Below, in pieces: positions 1 through 6,127 of a stretch of 9,234 nucleotides of DNA. This stretch comes from JADFWK01 sp035527895 (lineage in GTDB: Bacteria > Desulfobacterota > DSM-4660 > Desulfatiglandales > B25-G16). The position numbers were made by a program, and so were the translations under genes. Location: NCBI GenBank assembly GCA_035527895.1, contig DATKZQ010000171.1, positions 1 to 9,234 on the forward strand, given 5' to 3'. The first letter of the stretch is position 1. Each line of letters begins with the position of its first letter. The notes below the pieces were generated by a model. It did not search any database and was not told where the DNA came from. It saw only the letters and a list, made by a program, of their open reading frames with translations.

Positions 1-140
1 AGCCCCATGACGACTGTCTTTTGATCGATCATCCGTGGGGTTCCAAACACGGCTGCGTTAACCTTTCCGTCCTTGCTCGCCGTGCTCAGGGTGCCAATCC
101 GGGGACTTTTATTGAAATATTCTACTAATTTTTCAGACAT
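1..140 (-). CDS. Pyridoxamine 5'-phosphate oxidase-like FMN-binding protein, N-terminal part (cut by window edge)
   Basis: Reading the minus strand from an ATG at 140-138 gives an open frame of 46 complete codons that runs off the window start. It begins MSEKLVEYFNKSPRIGTLST and continues through a KDGKVNAAVFGTP segment. The pattern 'short helix, then IGTLST, then DGKVNAA, then G-P' is the first beta hairpin of the PPOX/FMN split-barrel superfamily. Members bind FMN or a related flavin/deazaflavin, and many are small oxidoreductases of unknown substrate. A consensus AAGGAGGT lies about 9 bases before the ATG, which supports this start strongly. It follows the MBL-fold gene by 54 bases on the same strand, so it is probably co-transcribed as the last visible gene of the transporter operon. 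Its substrate cannot be judged because most of the protein lies outside the window. Confidence 0.75.
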   Translation of the reverse strand, partial: MSEKLVEYFNKSPRIGTLSTASKDGKVNAAVFGTPRMIDQKTVVMG

Positions 141-194
141 ATAAATATACCTCCTTTATTAAGCATATAATTCAAACACATTGCTCCTTTGCTG

Positions 195-1022
195 CTAAGG
201 CAATGTAGTACTGGTGCCGGCATTGTTTAAGAACACCGCATCCGTAATCTCTTGAGAGATCCGAGTTGCAGCCGGAATCCCGGTGCAGTGGGAGAGTCCT
301 AGCTTCTTAATGCCCATGCCCTTCAAGGCCGCAATAGTGTGTTCGATTTGGTATTCGGAAGCACGGAACAGGTGTGCACCACCGATAGCAGCATAGACGG
401 TCTTGTTTCCCGTAAGTTCCTGCGCACGTTGCAGAGTATTGATGATACCCCTGTGGGCACAGCCCAGAATTACGATCATTCCCACCTCGGTTTGGATGAT
501 CAATGCCAGGTCATCTGCCAACGGATCCTGCTGCAGGGTCCCATCCTTCATAACGAAGACATCAGGGTCGATTTTTTCAAAGGCGGTGTTCATGGGGACC
601 TCTCCCGTGGTCATGATACTATGCCCCAGCCTTACGGGTTCCCTTGTGAGTTTGAATCGTGCTCCCAGGCTTTCAAGTTCGAGGCGTTGAAAGGGGATGC
701 CCACGTAAAATTCTCGGTCATCCACCCGTGCATACTTGGGCGCCCAGATATCCGGATGGCTAATGACTTCTACCTCACCGGTTCTTCGCAATATCTCGCG
801 CAGCCCCCCTGTGTGATCGAAATGGCCGTGGCTCAGGACAATTGTATCCACCTTTGACAAATCTACACCCAGCATATCCGCATTATGGGTTGCGGTGATG
901 GTGGTGCCAGTATCCAACAAGATGTGAGAATCCTCAGTGCTCACCAGCATGCTCAAGCCCCATTCGGCAAGACAGCCGATAGTGGCTGTGTTTTCGCTCA
1001 GTGTAGTGATCTTGATGCTCAC
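195..1022 (-). CDS. Metallo-beta-lactamase-fold metallo-hydrolase, COG1237 type
   Basis: A complete 275-residue protein with a metallo-beta-lactamase fold. The metal-binding signature SHGHFDH is at residues 64-70 (H65, H67, D69, H70). Further likely ligands are H190 in GCAHRG and the downstream H217 and H245. The closing LSHCTG motif (243-248) is typical of COG1237, whose members are annotated as dihydropterin-ribofuranosyl-aminobenzene-phosphate synthase-like, a label taken from an archaeal methanopterin enzyme. In bacteria the real substrate of most members is unknown, so I do not assign one. There is no signal peptide, so the protein should be cytoplasmic. Translation appears to start at a GTG (1022-1020) preceded by AAAGGTGG at about 5 bases; no better ATG lies nearby in frame. 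It sits 98 bases after dctM and 54 before the flavoprotein gene, so it looks like an operon member. It could act on an ester, lactone or thioester produced in the pathway, but that is inference. Confidence 0.85.
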   Translation of the reverse strand: MSIKITTLSENTATIGCLAEWGLSMLVSTEDSHILLDTGTTITATHNADMLGVDLSKVDTIVLSHGHFDHTGGLREILRRTGEVEVISHPDIWAPKYARVDDREFYVGIPFQRLELESLGARFKLTREPVRLGHSIMTTGEVPMNTAFEKIDPDVFVMKDGTLQQDPLADDLALIIQTEVGMIVILGCAHRGIINTLQRAQELTGNKTVYAAIGGAHLFRASEYQIEHTIAALKGMGIKKLGLSHCTGIPAATRISQEITDAVFLNNAGTSTTLP

Positions 1023-1120
1023 CTACTCCACCTTTTGTACCATGTTTAGGATCTTTGCACGCCTATCAGGAATGGAAATGCCCCCCGATCATCCCTAAAA
1101 TACCTATAAATCCCCTATCA

Positions 1121-2434
1121 TTAGCGTGAGTATCCCGCCAGGTTCGGCATATACAGTGAGAGCCCCGACCAATAGGTGGTAATGATCACCACTGGAAGCA
1201 TGCCTACCCACATGAGGAACAGAGCCGGCTTCATGTACTCTTCTGCAGAGCTGTTGCCAATGCGGCCCGCGAGATACAGCATAGGCGCAGTGGGCGGTGT
1301 TACCGTTCCCAACCCCATGTTCACGCCTACAATGGCCGCGAAATGAAGGGGGTGAACACCTGCGTTTATTGCAATGGGGTAGAGCAATGCCGCGGCCAGC
1401 ACCGTGCCGCTGAGGTCATTCATTATCATCCCCATGAAAAGCAGCACTATGTTGATCATGGCGAGAGTCACAAGCATATTAGGTGAATGTGCAACGACCC
1501 AGTTGCTCAAGGACTCGGTTATCCCCTCTACTATGAGGATTTTGCTGGTTATCTCGGTGAAAAATATCATGACGAGCACCACCCCGCTGATCACCGAGGC
1601 CGAGATCATCGCGCTCTTTATCTCCTCGTATCTTACCGTCCGGTAAAATAAACAACCTGCCACAATCACGTACACTACACCGAGGCAGGCAGCTTCCGTG
1701 GGTGTGACAACTCCACCATAGACACCTCCTAACACAACCACAGGCAGCACGAGAATCGGAATCGCCCGGTAGGTGCTCACCAGTATCGCCTTTGTCTGCT
1801 CTTTCAACGTGGGCAATTTGGGGGGCATCTTGAGGGGAAGGTTTCGCACCATCAGCATATTAAGGAATGAGTACATAATGACGATAATGATGGCGGGGCC
1901 CAGTGTCGCAAGCCAACACCCGGGCACCGAGTTGCCTGTCATAATGGCGTAAAATATCATAGGTACGCTGGGTGGTACGAGCTGTCCCAGGATACCGGAG
2001 CAGGCGATTAGTGCCGTGGCATGGCCTCGCTGATAGCCCTGGGCTACCAGCCTGGGAATCATGATGGTGCCAATACACGCGATCGCAGCCGAGTCGGTGC
2101 CGGAGATCGCGCTGAACATGGCGGTGGCGGCGACGGTGACGGTGCCCAAACCGCTTTTGCCGAGCTTTATGATCTGTCCAATCGAGTTTACGAAGTCGAT
2201 CATCTTGCCTGCCAGGCCACTGGTATCCAGGATACTGCCGAATAAAATAAAGAGTGGTACCGAGAGCAATACGACAGATCTCATCTTTATGAAGATCGTG
2301 GGCAGCAGGTACGATGCATCCTGATTGAACCAGGCCAAAAGGATGAAGGCCAATACGCCAAAGGCCATGGCAATCGGGACCCCCATGACAATTAAGGCAA
2401 TGACTATGATGAATCCTAGTATAACTCCTTCCAT
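1121..2434 (-). CDS. dctM: TRAP transporter large permease (DctM family)
   Basis: This 437-residue, very hydrophobic protein is the large membrane subunit of a TRAP transporter, which couples inward sodium (or proton) flow to solute uptake. Family hallmarks are visible in order: an N-terminal helix with GVPIAMAFG (about 18-26), an ISGTDSAAIA re-entrant segment (about 110-119), GQLVPPSVPMIF (about 150-161), GGVVTPTEAAC (about 240-250) and a C-terminal GLGTVTPPTAPMLY. These correspond to the two inverted halves of the DctM elevator domain. The length is normal for the family (about 425-440). The start codon is preceded by AAAAGGA at about 5 bases, and the gene begins 15 bases after dctQ, so translational coupling is likely. 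The protein defines the transporter class but not the solute; specificity resides in DctP. Confidence 0.96.
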   Translation of the reverse strand: MEGVILGFIIVIALIVMGVPIAMAFGVLAFILLAWFNQDASYLLPTIFIKMRSVVLLSVPLFILFGSILDTSGLAGKMIDFVNSIGQIIKLGKSGLGTVTVAATAMFSAISGTDSAAIACIGTIMIPRLVAQGYQRGHATALIACSGILGQLVPPSVPMIFYAIMTGNSVPGCWLATLGPAIIIVIMYSFLNMLMVRNLPLKMPPKLPTLKEQTKAILVSTYRAIPILVLPVVVLGGVYGGVVTPTEAACLGVVYVIVAGCLFYRTVRYEEIKSAMISASVISGVVLVMIFFTEITSKILIVEGITESLSNWVVAHSPNMLVTLAMINIVLLFMGMIMNDLSGTVLAAALLYPIAINAGVHPLHFAAIVGVNMGLGTVTPPTAPMLYLAGRIGNSSAEEYMKPALFLMWVGMLPVVIITTYWSGLSLYMPNLAGYSR

Positions 2435-2449
2435 TATATCCTTTTCCGA

Positions 2450-2953
2450 TTAGGATCGGTACGCGTCATGCGCACAATCTATCGTCTCCCATAAGAAATA
2501 GGCGACCATCAAGATGCCTCCCACGAAAAGGGAGGACTGGAAATAGACCATGGGCACGTGGTAGGTCCATGTTGTTTCCTTCATCGCAATGCTTTCCATG
2601 CAAAACTCGTAACTCCAGATCACAAAGATGCAGGATACCGTGGTAGATATGGCCGCGGATACTGCCCTTATGATGTTGTATGTTCTTTTACTGCGTACGA
2701 TGGTACGAATAAGCTCTGCCTTCACATGACTTCTCTCATAGCTTCCATAGGCGGAACCTATGAAGTATACCCACATGGCGGCAAACCCAATAAAGTGCTC
2801 AAGACCGAAGAACGAGTTGTGGAAGACATACCGGGAGACTATCTCGGTGAACATGGCAATGGTGAGGAGGCCCATGGTGAAAAACAGAAATCCCCTCTGA
2901 AGCGCCGCCAGCCCGGAATTGCATTTTTTTATCCACTTTACCAAAAGGCTCAT
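2450..2953 (-). CDS. dctQ: TRAP transporter small permease (DctQ family)
   Basis: The small membrane subunit of the TRAP transporter, 167 residues from the ATG at 2953-2951. Four hydrophobic helices are visible. The DctQ signature follows the first helix: TEIVSRYVFHNSFFGLEH, then a W-x-x-F-I-G segment and a conserved H in SHVKAELI. The frame stays open upstream to an ATG at 3046, which would add 31 residues. I reject that start for three reasons: it has no ribosome binding site, it would place a perfect 10-bp hairpin inside the coding sequence, and the added residues resemble no DctQ N-terminus. The start is still not settled. The strong AAGGAGG at 2984-2978 lies 24 bases from the 2953 ATG but 6 bases from an in-frame ATT at 2971. 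dctM follows after 15 bases. Confidence 0.9.
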   Translation of the reverse strand: MSLLVKWIKKCNSGLAALQRGFLFFTMGLLTIAMFTEIVSRYVFHNSFFGLEHFIGFAAMWVYFIGSAYGSYERSHVKAELIRTIVRSKRTYNIIRAVSAAISTTVSCIFVIWSYEFCMESIAMKETTWTYHVPMVYFQSSLFVGGILMVAYFLWETIDCAHDAYRS

Positions 2954-2975
2954 CGTACTCGAAGATTTAATGATG

Positions 2976-2984
2976 CACCTCCTT
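2976..2984 (-). promoter_or_regulatory. Consensus ribosome binding site ahead of dctQ, unusually far from its ATG
   Basis: The minus strand reads AAGGAGGTG, a near-perfect match to the 16S rRNA tail. The first in-frame ATG of dctQ (2953) lies 24 bases downstream, outside the normal 5-9 base range. An in-frame ATT codon at 2971-2969 lies at the ideal 6-base distance. A seven-codon mini-frame MRKEVHH (2990-2967) also overlaps this site and ends at a TAA. So the site marks either a rare ATT start, a standby site, or re-initiation after the mini-frame. Confidence 0.6.
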
Positions 2985-2996
2985 ACGCATATTGGC

Positions 2997-3028
2997 CCTC
3001 CGAGCCTCTTAGAGAAAAGGCTCGGAGG
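2997..3028 (-). promoter_or_regulatory. Perfect 10-bp intercistronic hairpin between dctP and dctQ
   Basis: The arms CCTCCGAGCC (minus-strand positions 3028-3019) and GGCTCGGAGG (3006-2997) are exact reverse complements around a 12-base loop. The stem is very GC-rich. On the transcribed strand no U-run follows the second arm, so it is not a standard intrinsic terminator. It starts about 40 bases after the dctP stop. Such hairpins after a binding-protein gene often protect the upstream mRNA from 3' decay and let the periplasmic protein be made in excess over the membrane subunits. That role is inferred from position. Confidence 0.75.
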
Positions 3029-3068
3029 AATTTTAATGTTTACCATGATTTACCGGTATGGCAAAGCA

Positions 3069-4118
3069 TTACATTACCCCCAGCTCACTTAGCCTCTTCT
3101 TGAGCAGGTCCATCCACTTCTTTCCCACGGTAGACTCAAGAACATCCCAGCACTGTCTGCAATTGTCTATCCAGATCTTTAGCTCCTTGGGATGGTCTTT
3201 CTTCATATTAACTATGGTCCAGCCCTTATCCTTCAGCTTCTGCTGGTATTCCATTTCCTCTTTTTCAATTATGGTGAGGTGTTTTGCCCGTATCCTATTG
3301 GCTTCCTCCTGAAAAATCTTCTGATAGGCCTTGGGCAGGCTGTTCCATCGCTTCAGGTTTGCAGTGATTGCCCACGATTCACACAGTTCATAGGTCACGA
3401 TCATGGTACGGGCCAGGTCTCGGAAGTCCTTGTAGATGTTGACCGCACCAACACCCACCAGTCCATCCACAACGCCTGTGGACAGTCCCACACCAACCTC
3501 TGCATAGGGGAGAGTAACCGTGTCGAAGCCCATTTTCTCGACATAGCACTTGAAGATCTCGAGGGGAGGGCATCTGATCTTCACGCCCTTGGCCTGCACG
3601 GCATTGCTTACTGGATCGTGGTTCAATGTGACGCTTCCCAGGGCGTTGAGCCAGGTGCCCAGATATTGCAGCTTTCCGTCCGCGGCCCATTGTGTACCGA
3701 TCTCATCAAAGGGACCGCCTTCGGAGTAGACCTTTCTCGCCTCATCCCATGAGGCCACGAGGAAGGGCAGGTAGAGGATGTTCCACCTTGCATCCAGTCC
3801 TGAGTCAAAGGCATTGAACTGGAGGTCTACCATGCCCTTCATGCACATCCTCTGAAGCTCCGTCCAATCGCCGATCTCAGGCCCATAGAACTTCCAGGTT
3901 ACCTTACCGCCTGTTCGTTTGGTGATGGCCTCGCACATTTCCATCAACTCCTTGTGGGTGGTGCTGTCCCTTGGCATCATGCTTTGAGCTGCCTTAAGAT
4001 TCAGTTTCGGAAGTTTTTCCGCGGAGCATACGGCCGGAACAAATCCCACTAGGACCATTGCAATCGCCAGAACAAGCGCGAGCACAATGCCCATTCTTGA
4101 TTGTCCTTTTTTAGACAT
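3069..4118 (-). CDS. dctP: TRAP transporter periplasmic solute-binding protein (DctP/TAXI superfamily, DctP type)
   Basis: A 349-residue extracytoplasmic receptor that captures the solute and delivers it to DctQM. Residues 1 to about 33 form a Sec signal peptide: a basic start (MSKKGQSR), a long hydrophobic core and a likely cleavage site after CSA before EKLPKLNL. The mature protein shows DctP features: an N-terminal beta strand then a helix (DSTTHKELMEMCEAI), the TGGKVTWKFYGPEIGDW segment, GVKIRCPP with R182 at the position of the conserved arginine that usually salt-bridges a substrate carboxylate, and the STGVVDGL segment of the ligand cleft. A carboxylate-bearing substrate is therefore expected. 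The start has AAAGGAG about 8 bases upstream. The gene lies 130 bases after the aconitase X swivel gene on the same strand, which suggests that the aconitase substrate, or its precursor, is what this protein binds. Confidence 0.95.
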   Translation of the reverse strand: MSKKGQSRMGIVLALVLAIAMVLVGFVPAVCSAEKLPKLNLKAAQSMMPRDSTTHKELMEMCEAITKRTGGKVTWKFYGPEIGDWTELQRMCMKGMVDLQFNAFDSGLDARWNILYLPFLVASWDEARKVYSEGGPFDEIGTQWAADGKLQYLGTWLNALGSVTLNHDPVSNAVQAKGVKIRCPPLEIFKCYVEKMGFDTVTLPYAEVGVGLSTGVVDGLVGVGAVNIYKDFRDLARTMIVTYELCESWAITANLKRWNSLPKAYQKIFQEEANRIRAKHLTIIEKEEMEYQQKLKDKGWTIVNMKKDHPKELKIWIDNCRQCWDVLESTVGKKWMDLLKKRLSELGVM

Positions 4119-4191
4119 TGCTTATTCTCCTTTCTCTAAATGGTTACTAAGCTAACAAAAATCTTATCATTTTTCCTAATAGTTTTTCCTT

Positions 4192-4201
4192 CACCTCCTT
4201 T
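4192..4201 (-). promoter_or_regulatory. Orphan consensus Shine-Dalgarno in the dctP leader, with a possible 7-codon leader frame
   Basis: The minus strand carries AAAGGAGGTG about 75 bases before the dctP start, which has its own site. It touches a GTG directly (zero spacing) that opens a 15-codon frame to a TAG at 4149-4147. An in-frame ATG at 4170 inside it gives the short peptide MIRFLLA. Neither start is well placed relative to the Shine-Dalgarno, so this may be a relic, a standby site or a leader peptide. I see no codon pattern that would make it an attenuator for a specific amino acid. Confidence 0.35.
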
Positions 4202-4210
4202 CTGTGTGGT

Positions 4211-4229
4211 GCCTATATTAATATTAGGC
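4211..4229 (-). repeat. Short inverted repeat after the aconitase X swivel gene
   Basis: The minus strand reads GCCTA, nine A/T-only bases, then TAGGC, giving a 5-bp stem. It lies about 20 bases beyond the stop of the swivel-subunit gene and has no following U-run, so it is not a convincing terminator. It may be a minor intercistronic hairpin in the 130-base gap before dctP. No convincing promoter was recognised in that gap, which favours one transcript across it. Confidence 0.3.
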
Positions 4230-4248
4230 CAGCTGGTATGGGAAATGA

Positions 4249-4671
4249 CTACCTGTTTCCTGCCGGAAAGATCTCAACCTTGCCCTCATCGGCGTTTACT
4301 ACAATTCTGTCCCCAGTTGAGATTTTAGCCAGATCCTCTTCCGAGATCTGATCCACTACCGGTATTTCCCCAAGCATGGAACCTATAGTGGTTAATATTT
4401 CAGAAAATTGGCAGATCATTGCCTTTGGGCCGGTTTTCTTCTTGCCCATACGAAAGATGGTGTAGGCACCCCCGGTACTTCCCTTTCCGAAGGGAAACAC
4501 CAGCACTTTGCCAATTACGCTCTGGCCTTGCAATTCATGTCCCTCCTCGGTAATGATCCCAGTTTCTGCATCGATACCGAGGTTAAACACAATAGGATCT
4601 TTGGTGACTAGGGCCTCTCCCTCTGCCTTTCCTCCGGATATCAATCTACCCTTTAAAATAAATTTGTCCAT
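4249..4671 (-). CDS. Aconitase X small subunit, swivel domain (former DUF126)
   Basis: A 140-residue protein matching the swivel domain of aconitase X, encoded separately from the catalytic subunit as in type II members. The visible hallmarks are the N-terminal GRLISGGKAEGEALVT strand pair, SFNLG-type positions around FNLGIDAETG, GHELQGQSVIGKVLVFP, and the loop GKGSTGGAY (62-70) with S65, which occupies the place of the catalytic serine loop of aconitase swivel domains. The C-terminal GDRIVVNADEGKVEIFP is the closing barrel strand. It should pair with the 411-residue subunit to form the active site. The ATG lies 3 bases after the TGA of the large subunit, with GGAG inside the preceding gene's end, so translation is almost certainly coupled and the subunits made in matched amounts. 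Confidence 0.93.
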   Translation of the reverse strand: MDKFILKGRLISGGKAEGEALVTKDPIVFNLGIDAETGIITEEGHELQGQSVIGKVLVFPFGKGSTGGAYTIFRMGKKKTGPKAMICQFSEILTTIGSMLGEIPVVDQISEEDLAKISTGDRIVVNADEGKVEIFPAGNR

Positions 4672-4674
4672 GGC

Positions 4675-5910
4675 TCAGTCTCCAATCCATTTGCCGCAAA
4701 TCGCCGACTCAACCACGGTTTCTACGCTCCCCAGCCGTGTCTTGAACCCATTAAAAATATGGGAGTAAAAGGCCTGTTTCACGGAATCCGTGGCCACGGA
4801 CTGGGCACCAAGCTTTTTTACAGGAGCACACACACTGCATATATCCGCGGTAATATGACCTCCGGCGTTTCCGATGCATTCGGTCAGGCCCATCCTATTC
4901 GCCATAGTACGAATGGGCGCAGCGGTATGAACCCACATCCTCACGTTCTCGTGGATACGTCTCCCGTCAAGCACCTCAACGATCCTTTGAATCTGTCTGA
5001 GGGAGTTGTGCGGACATCCCAGGGCCACGAAATCCATATCATCTCCCGGGGCATCGTTGAATGTCCGGTAGACCGCATCCAGGTCCTTAGCCGTGATAGA
5101 GATGGTCTCTTCAGGTCTTTTTCCGTGGAATGCTGCCTCACGAGTCGAGGCCTCGGGTGTTATCCCTGTAATGTGATACATGCCAACGGAGCCTGAGGTG
5201 CCCATGCCTGTTCCCAATGAGAGAAGCTCGCGCATCCCCGGCTTGGGATCCAATCCTTCGAACACAGGGACCTTCCCCGCTACCTTTTCCCCGACTGCAT
5301 AACCCAAGGCGCAGTAGTCGTGAATCCCTTTGAGGGAGGCCTCGACCTGCACAAGGATCTGGCCACGGCGGTTTTCCTGAAGGTGGTAACTGTAGAGAGG
5401 AGTTCGTCCTACAATGGCTGCCATCAGGGCACTGAGGCCGGCTTCCCTGCTGCTCCGCGCACCGACTACGGAGTTGACAAAGGGTATGGTGGCGGAATCG
5501 GACCAGCACACATGTTCGCCAAATCTGGGAAGGTTTCCCCCGAAGTAGGGGATGCAAGAGTAAAGGCCGATGCACCCGATAGACTCGAACACGTGGTTGA
5601 GACGCACCTGATCCTTGAAGTCCTCCATGGAGAACCCCAGTTCCTCGTAACGCTCTCTGTCCAGGCCAACGGAATTTAGGGTGACAAAAGCCTTGATCGA
5701 GATCCCCTCTAAGGCCAAATTTTCGAGAAACTCAATACTTGTCTGGTTATGCTCTTTGTCGATGTTTCCGTCGATGTGCCCTGAGGTGAATTCAACCAAA
5801 CGCTCTGCTCCGTAGATTTCCCCGAGCCGAACGATAATCTCCATAGCCTTTCGTACAGACTCACCTCTCGATCCGTCCAGCATTGCCTTTTCTTCATCGG
5901 TCAGAAGCAT
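4675..5910 (-). CDS. Aconitase X large (catalytic) subunit (former DUF521)
   Basis: A 411-residue hydro-lyase subunit of the aconitase X family, which binds an iron-sulfur cluster. Family motifs in order are: an N-terminal LTDEEKAMLDG; SCIPYFGGNLPRFGEH (118-133; family consensus CTPY); WSDSATIPFVNSVVGARSSREAG (136-158); GTSGSVGMYHITGITPEA (237-254); LGCPHNSL (297-304, C299); and ADICSVCAP (355-363, C358). C119, C299 and C358 are the best candidates for cluster ligands. Characterised relatives dehydrate cis-3-hydroxy-L-proline in bacteria or mevalonate 5-phosphate in archaea. Neither activity can be assigned here, and the usual hydroxyproline partner genes are absent from the window. The start at 5910 has GAGG about 6 bases upstream. 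The gene heads a probable operon with the swivel subunit and the TRAP transporter, after a 217-base gap from the amino acid dehydrogenase. Confidence 0.94.
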   Translation of the reverse strand: MLLTDEEKAMLDGSRGESVRKAMEIIVRLGEIYGAERLVEFTSGHIDGNIDKEHNQTSIEFLENLALEGISIKAFVTLNSVGLDRERYEELGFSMEDFKDQVRLNHVFESIGCIGLYSCIPYFGGNLPRFGEHVCWSDSATIPFVNSVVGARSSREAGLSALMAAIVGRTPLYSYHLQENRRGQILVQVEASLKGIHDYCALGYAVGEKVAGKVPVFEGLDPKPGMRELLSLGTGMGTSGSVGMYHITGITPEASTREAAFHGKRPEETISITAKDLDAVYRTFNDAPGDDMDFVALGCPHNSLRQIQRIVEVLDGRRIHENVRMWVHTAAPIRTMANRMGLTECIGNAGGHITADICSVCAPVKKLGAQSVATDSVKQAFYSHIFNGFKTRLGSVETVVESAICGKWIGD

Positions 5911-6017
5911 TATTAACCTCGATAAAACTTGATTGCGTTAGATACTGATAAGACTGGCCTTCTTCAGCATGGCCTAATTAAATACCTTGGAAATGCCTCA
6001 ATTGCACTCTAGTCAGC

Positions 6018-6049
6018 GGATAACCTTGATATATATCTAGTGTTTATCC
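6018..6049. promoter_or_regulatory. 32-bp AT-centred dyad in the gap before aconitase X, candidate operator
   Basis: The core 6025-6040 reads CTTGATATATATCTAG, a 16-bp palindrome with one mismatched pair. It is flanked by a second inverted pair, GGATAA (6018-6023) and TTATCC (6044-6049), centred within one base of the core. The dyad lies 108-139 bases upstream of the aconitase X start, in the longest gap of the window, which is where the promoter of that operon would be expected. It could be a repressor or activator site, or form an RNA hairpin if transcribed from upstream. I did not find a convincing sigma-70 promoter beside it. Confidence 0.45.
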
Positions 6050-6067
6050 CTGGGTATTTAGCAAATG

Positions 6068-6119
6068 AAAAAAAACTTAGGATTTGAACTGAGCATGAAC
6101 ATATGACCTATGCTCTGTT
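6068..6119 (-). terminator. Weak terminator-like hairpin after the amino acid dehydrogenase gene
   Basis: On the minus strand, AACAGAGCAT (6119-6110) and ATGCTCAGTT (6096-6087) pair over 10 positions with one A-A mismatch, around a 13-base loop. A run of eight T follows at 6075-6068, but 11 bases separate it from the stem, which is too far for a standard intrinsic terminator. It starts 9 bases after the TAA of the dehydrogenase gene, a position that fits transcript end or 3' protection. It would help separate the dehydrogenase transcript from the aconitase X operon. Confidence 0.4.
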
Positions 6120-6127
6120 TGGCAGCA

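Noticed and set aside
141..186. Short frame starting at an ATG after AAAGGAG between the MBL-fold and flavoprotein genes
   Set aside because: The spacing of 2 bases is too short, the frame is about 18 codons, and it overlaps the flavoprotein's start region out of phase.
339..857. Plus-strand open frame of 172 codons
   Set aside because: It lies entirely opposite the MBL-fold gene, shows no recognisable domain, and the minus-strand protein has intact metal-binding motifs.
2558..3103. Plus-strand open frame of 181 codons across dctQ and the dctP-dctQ gap
   Set aside because: No domain is recognisable. It is antisense to a clear DctQ and crosses the intercistronic hairpin.
3192..3752. Plus-strand open frame of 186 codons
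   Set aside because: It is antisense to dctP, and its composition follows from the codon pattern of the real gene.
5138..5575. Minus-strand frame of 145 codons in another phase inside aconitase X
   Set aside because: It overlaps the intact catalytic subunit, has biased Arg/Pro/Ser composition, and matches no family.
5975..6001. Possible promoter TTGAGG with TAATTA before aconitase X
   Set aside because: The spacer is only 15 bases and the -10 match is poor; I would not annotate it without a mapped transcription start.
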